The notes under the pieces: generated by a model
Database searches by the model: none
Seen by the model: the letters and a program-made list of their open reading frames with translations, nothing else
Told to the model about the DNA's origin: nothing
Translations under genes and position numbers: made by a program
Shown: piece by piece, positions 62,291 to 64,000 of the stretch
Position numbering within the stretch: position 1 is the stretch's first letter
Layout: every line of letters begins with the position of its first letter
Source of the DNA: Paracoccaceae bacterium
GTDB taxonomy: Bacteria > Pseudomonadota > Alphaproteobacteria > Rhizobiales > Stappiaceae
Length of the DNA stretch: 64,000 bases
Assembly: GCA_013373445.1 (NCBI GenBank)
Contig: JABXHV010000084.1
Location: 1-64,000 of the forward strand
Direction: 5' to 3'

Positions 62291-63517
62291 TTGAAACCGT
62301 TTTTGAACAGAAACAGTACTGATTTGCTCATCTCTGTTTGGCTTTGTTCGGGAGCCATTTTAGCTTTGCTGGGAAATGCTGCTTCTGATGTGTGGTTGAC
62401 CAGCGTTGCGGTCATCTTCATCGTTCGCTCTTTTATACTGGGCGATTGGGCTTGGACACGCGAGCCGTGGGTTCAGATGTCGGGTCTGTTCTGGATCTGG
62501 ATTTTGTCCGTTTCGACATTTTCGCCGTGGCAGAGCAGTAATTTAGGTGATGCCGCCGCGTGGATCCGGTTCCCAATATTCGCGATTGGTTTTGCAACGT
62601 TGTTTGGGCAAAACCCCAAAATTTCGATAGATCGTCTAGCGATCTTCACTTGCTTTGGGTTGGCGATCTTCATTGGAGCATTGGTTATTGAAAAAATCGG
62701 TAATCCCGATGCTGAGCGTCTGTATGGCACTTGGGGGCAGAACATCAAAGCCGGATGGTATCTGTTTGGTTTTGGTCTGCCAGTGTCACTTTGGGCAATT
62801 TGGAAGGCGAACACAAATTGGCGTACGCTTCTGTGGGGCGGACCTCTCGTTCTATGTATCGTTGGGGCATTTCTGCTAGCTGGCGATGTTTACGTTACAC
62901 TATCTTATCTTTTTGGAATCACAATCTTTTTGGCCTTTAACGGTAAGCATTGGCGACGAACTGCCATGTTTGGTGCAGCAGCGCTGGTGTCTATTGGGTG
63001 CGTTTTCTTTTTCTTCCCTGACACAGCTGATCGTTATGTTTGGTCTTTGAGGACACGCTTGCCATGGATGGAAAGCAGTGACTATTTTGTTCCATGGATG
63101 CGTGGATTGAATGCTGGCCTACTCCAACCGTTCTTTGGATTGGGCGTTGGTGTTTATGAAGAAGCGTGTAATGCGTTACCGCAAATCAGCGTGCTTGACG
63201 TGGGAGATTATCGAACGCTCGGATGCCAGAATCATCCGCACCAGCTCTACATCCAAACTTTCGCTGAAACCGGCACTGTGGGCTTGCTGATTTTCAGCTT
63301 GGCTGTTTTGCTGATTGTTTTCAACGGCGTCTCGTTTAAGCGCTTCTTTGCTCAGACAGAAGCTCAGCTTGCGGCCTTCTGCCTGCTGGTCGTCGCATTC
63401 TGGCCGATTTCAACCTATTCTGATGCATTTGGTCAGCACCGGAACTTTTTCACTTGGTTTCTGGCTGCTTGGGCGTTGGCGCTTCGCTACAAGTCAAAAT
63501 CTGACGGCAAGGCATAA
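62291..63517 (+). CDS. O-antigen ligase/polymerase-like membrane protein
   Basis: A 408-residue protein with about ten to eleven membrane helices and a large extracytoplasmic loop (about 255-330) holding the Wzy_C/WaaL-type motif: WMRGLNAGLLQPFFGLGVG and HPHQLYIQTFAETGTVGLL. Such proteins join O-polysaccharide to lipid A core or polymerise glycan repeats. TTG 62291 was chosen because AAGAGG (62278-62283) lies 7 nt upstream; TTG 62273 is possible. A glycan role fits with the UDP-GlcA epimerase two genes upstream. The next gene starts 9 bp downstream. Confidence 0.82.
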   Translation: MKPFLNRNSTDLLISVWLCSGAILALLGNAASDVWLTSVAVIFIVRSFILGDWAWTREPWVQMSGLFWIWILSVSTFSPWQSSNLGDAAAWIRFPIFAIGFATLFGQNPKISIDRLAIFTCFGLAIFIGALVIEKIGNPDAERLYGTWGQNIKAGWYLFGFGLPVSLWAIWKANTNWRTLLWGGPLVLCIVGAFLLAGDVYVTLSYLFGITIFLAFNGKHWRRTAMFGAAALVSIGCVFFFFPDTADRYVWSLRTRLPWMESSDYFVPWMRGLNAGLLQPFFGLGVGVYEEACNALPQISVLDVGDYRTLGCQNHPHQLYIQTFAETGTVGLLIFSLAVLLIVFNGVSFKRFFAQTEAQLAAFCLLVVAFWPISTYSDAFGQHRNFFTWFLAAWALALRYKSKSDGKA

Positions 63518-63526
63518 GGTACCAAT

Positions 63527-63721
63527 ATGGATCCCGAACAGATGTTCATGCTGACGCCCCTGTATGGATCATTGCTGGTGGTTTTGGTGGTCATTGCAGG
63601 CTATCGCTTTCGCGATAACTGGAAGCATCAACCTGATGGCTGGAAAATGCGAGCGTGGGTTTATGGTCTACTGGCGGGTATTGGCTTGCTCATCTTGTCC
63701 TTCATCCCGCTTGCCGCTTGA
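63527..63721 (+). CDS. Small two-helix membrane protein of 64 residues, unknown function
   Basis: Reads MDPEQMFMLTPLYGSLLVVL and onward, with two membrane helices (about 10-27 and 45-62) joined by a polar, aromatic-rich loop (FRDNWKHQPDGWKMRAW). It starts 9 bp after the O-antigen ligase-like gene and ends before a strong terminator, so it is probably co-transcribed and may be an accessory to that protein. I do not recognise a family. An AAGG sequence precedes the ATG. Confidence 0.65.
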   Translation: MDPEQMFMLTPLYGSLLVVLVVIAGYRFRDNWKHQPDGWKMRAWVYGLLAGIGLLILSFIPLAA

Positions 63722-63760
63722 GACACTTGCTGCATGAATTTTACTAGAGATAAATCAAAA

Positions 63761-63787
63761 AAGGCCGGCGAATTGCCGGCCTTTTTT
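63761..63787. terminator. Bidirectional terminator between the small membrane protein and nqrF
   Basis: AAGGCCGGC (63761-63769) pairs with GCCGGCCTT (63775-63783), with A-rich sequence on the left and T-rich on the right, so it can end transcripts on both strands. Confidence 0.92.
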
Positions 63788-63810
63788 AATGATCTAAATG
63801 CTTTTTTGAA

Positions 63811-64000
63811 CTAGCCGCCGAAATCGTCGAGCATGATGTCTTCGCGGTCCACGCCCAGATCAAGCAACATGTTGATCACCGACTGGTTCATGATCGGTGG
63901 GCCGCACATGTAGTACTCGCAGTCTTCTGGAGCTACATGGTCCTTGAGATACTCGTTGTAGAGTACATTATGGATGAAGCCAGTGTAACCGTCCCAGTCA
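63811..64000 (-). CDS. nqrF: Na+-translocating NADH:quinone reductase subunit F (C-terminal fragment)
   Basis: The minus-strand frame entering from the right edge gives about 62 residues: [18 protein letters not shown], then [20 protein letters not shown] and an end in IMLDDFGG. These match the C-terminus of NqrF, the FAD/NADH-binding subunit that takes electrons from NADH in the sodium-pumping Nqr complex; CGPP is part of the NADH site. The other nqr genes should lie beyond the edge. Presence of Nqr suits a marine lifestyle. Confidence 0.93.
   Translation of the reverse strand, partial: DWDGYTGFIHNVLYNEYLKDHVAPEDCEYYMCGPPIMNQSVINMLLDLGVDREDIMLDDFGG

Noticed and set aside
1-64000. Search by eye for CRISPR arrays, insertion sequences, prophage, att sites or toxin-antitoxin pairs
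   Set aside because: No spaced direct-repeat array, transposase, integrase or phage gene was seen; the window looks like core and metabolic chromosome.

Overview
The window looks like a chromosomal segment of a marine alphaproteobacterium in the Hyphomicrobiales, most likely Stappiaceae-like (Roseibium/Labrenzia/Pseudovibrio type); the genus is inference. Pointers are CtrA and ChpT, EipA (DUF1134), a DUF2336 protein, a fused CheA-receiver kinase, clusters of GANTC (CcrM methylation) sites, several TRAP/ABC uptake operons, and Na+-NQR (NqrF end at the right edge). No phage, insertion sequence, CRISPR array or obvious pseudogene was seen.

Layout. 0-8.5 kb is housekeeping: the end of an NMT1/ThiY-like binding protein, a CHASE2 adenylate cyclase, rluD-rpoH, a DUF6476 membrane protein, tRNA-Glu, GlpR, a membrane-anchored coiled-coil protein, EipA and a YHS protein. 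8.6-19.4 kb is a cell-cycle and motility block: chpT, cheA(-REC)-cheW-cheY-cheB-cheR, a Tat-exported metallo-beta-lactamase-fold hydrolase, then ctrA divergent from fliI-fliJ across a region rich in CtrA half-sites and GANTC motifs. 19.4-23.6 kb carries PqiA-like, DUF2336 and MscS-type membrane genes. 23.7-28.0 kb is glycerol use (glpD-glpK behind a GlpR-like operator array) followed by arsR-aqpS, whose arsR seems to be leaderless with its operator over the start codon. 28.3-30.6 kb holds a D-amino-acid dehydrogenase plus a 4-hydroxyproline epimerase. 30.7-37.4 kb has a RecD-like helicase, Tex, a 41-residue small protein divergent from a LysR regulator, and gnd.

37.8-42.9 kb is a glycine betaine/proline-type ABC operon, a GntR regulator and an orphan FhuF. 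43.1-49.1 kb is a BMP-family nucleoside/base ABC importer with a CodA-like deaminase that has Cys at the position of E. coli CodA Asp314. 49.3-59.9 kb is a hexuronate regulon: minus-strand uxaC, TRAP transporter (dctPQM), kdgF, kduI, kduD, uxuB, uxuA, and divergently a GntR regulator translationally coupled to kdgK. It takes glucuronate and unsaturated uronates to 2-keto-3-deoxy-6-phosphogluconate. 59.9-64 kb holds a UDP-glucuronate 4-epimerase-like gene, a D-amino acid aminotransferase, an O-antigen-ligase-like protein, a 64-residue membrane protein and the nqrF end.

The genes mostly form standard modules. The most distinctive signals are regulatory: GANTC clusters before chpT and ctrA, the leaderless arsR promoter, rluD and DUF6476 start codons sharing two bases on opposite strands, and hairpins placed just after the binding-protein gene in three unrelated transporter operons.
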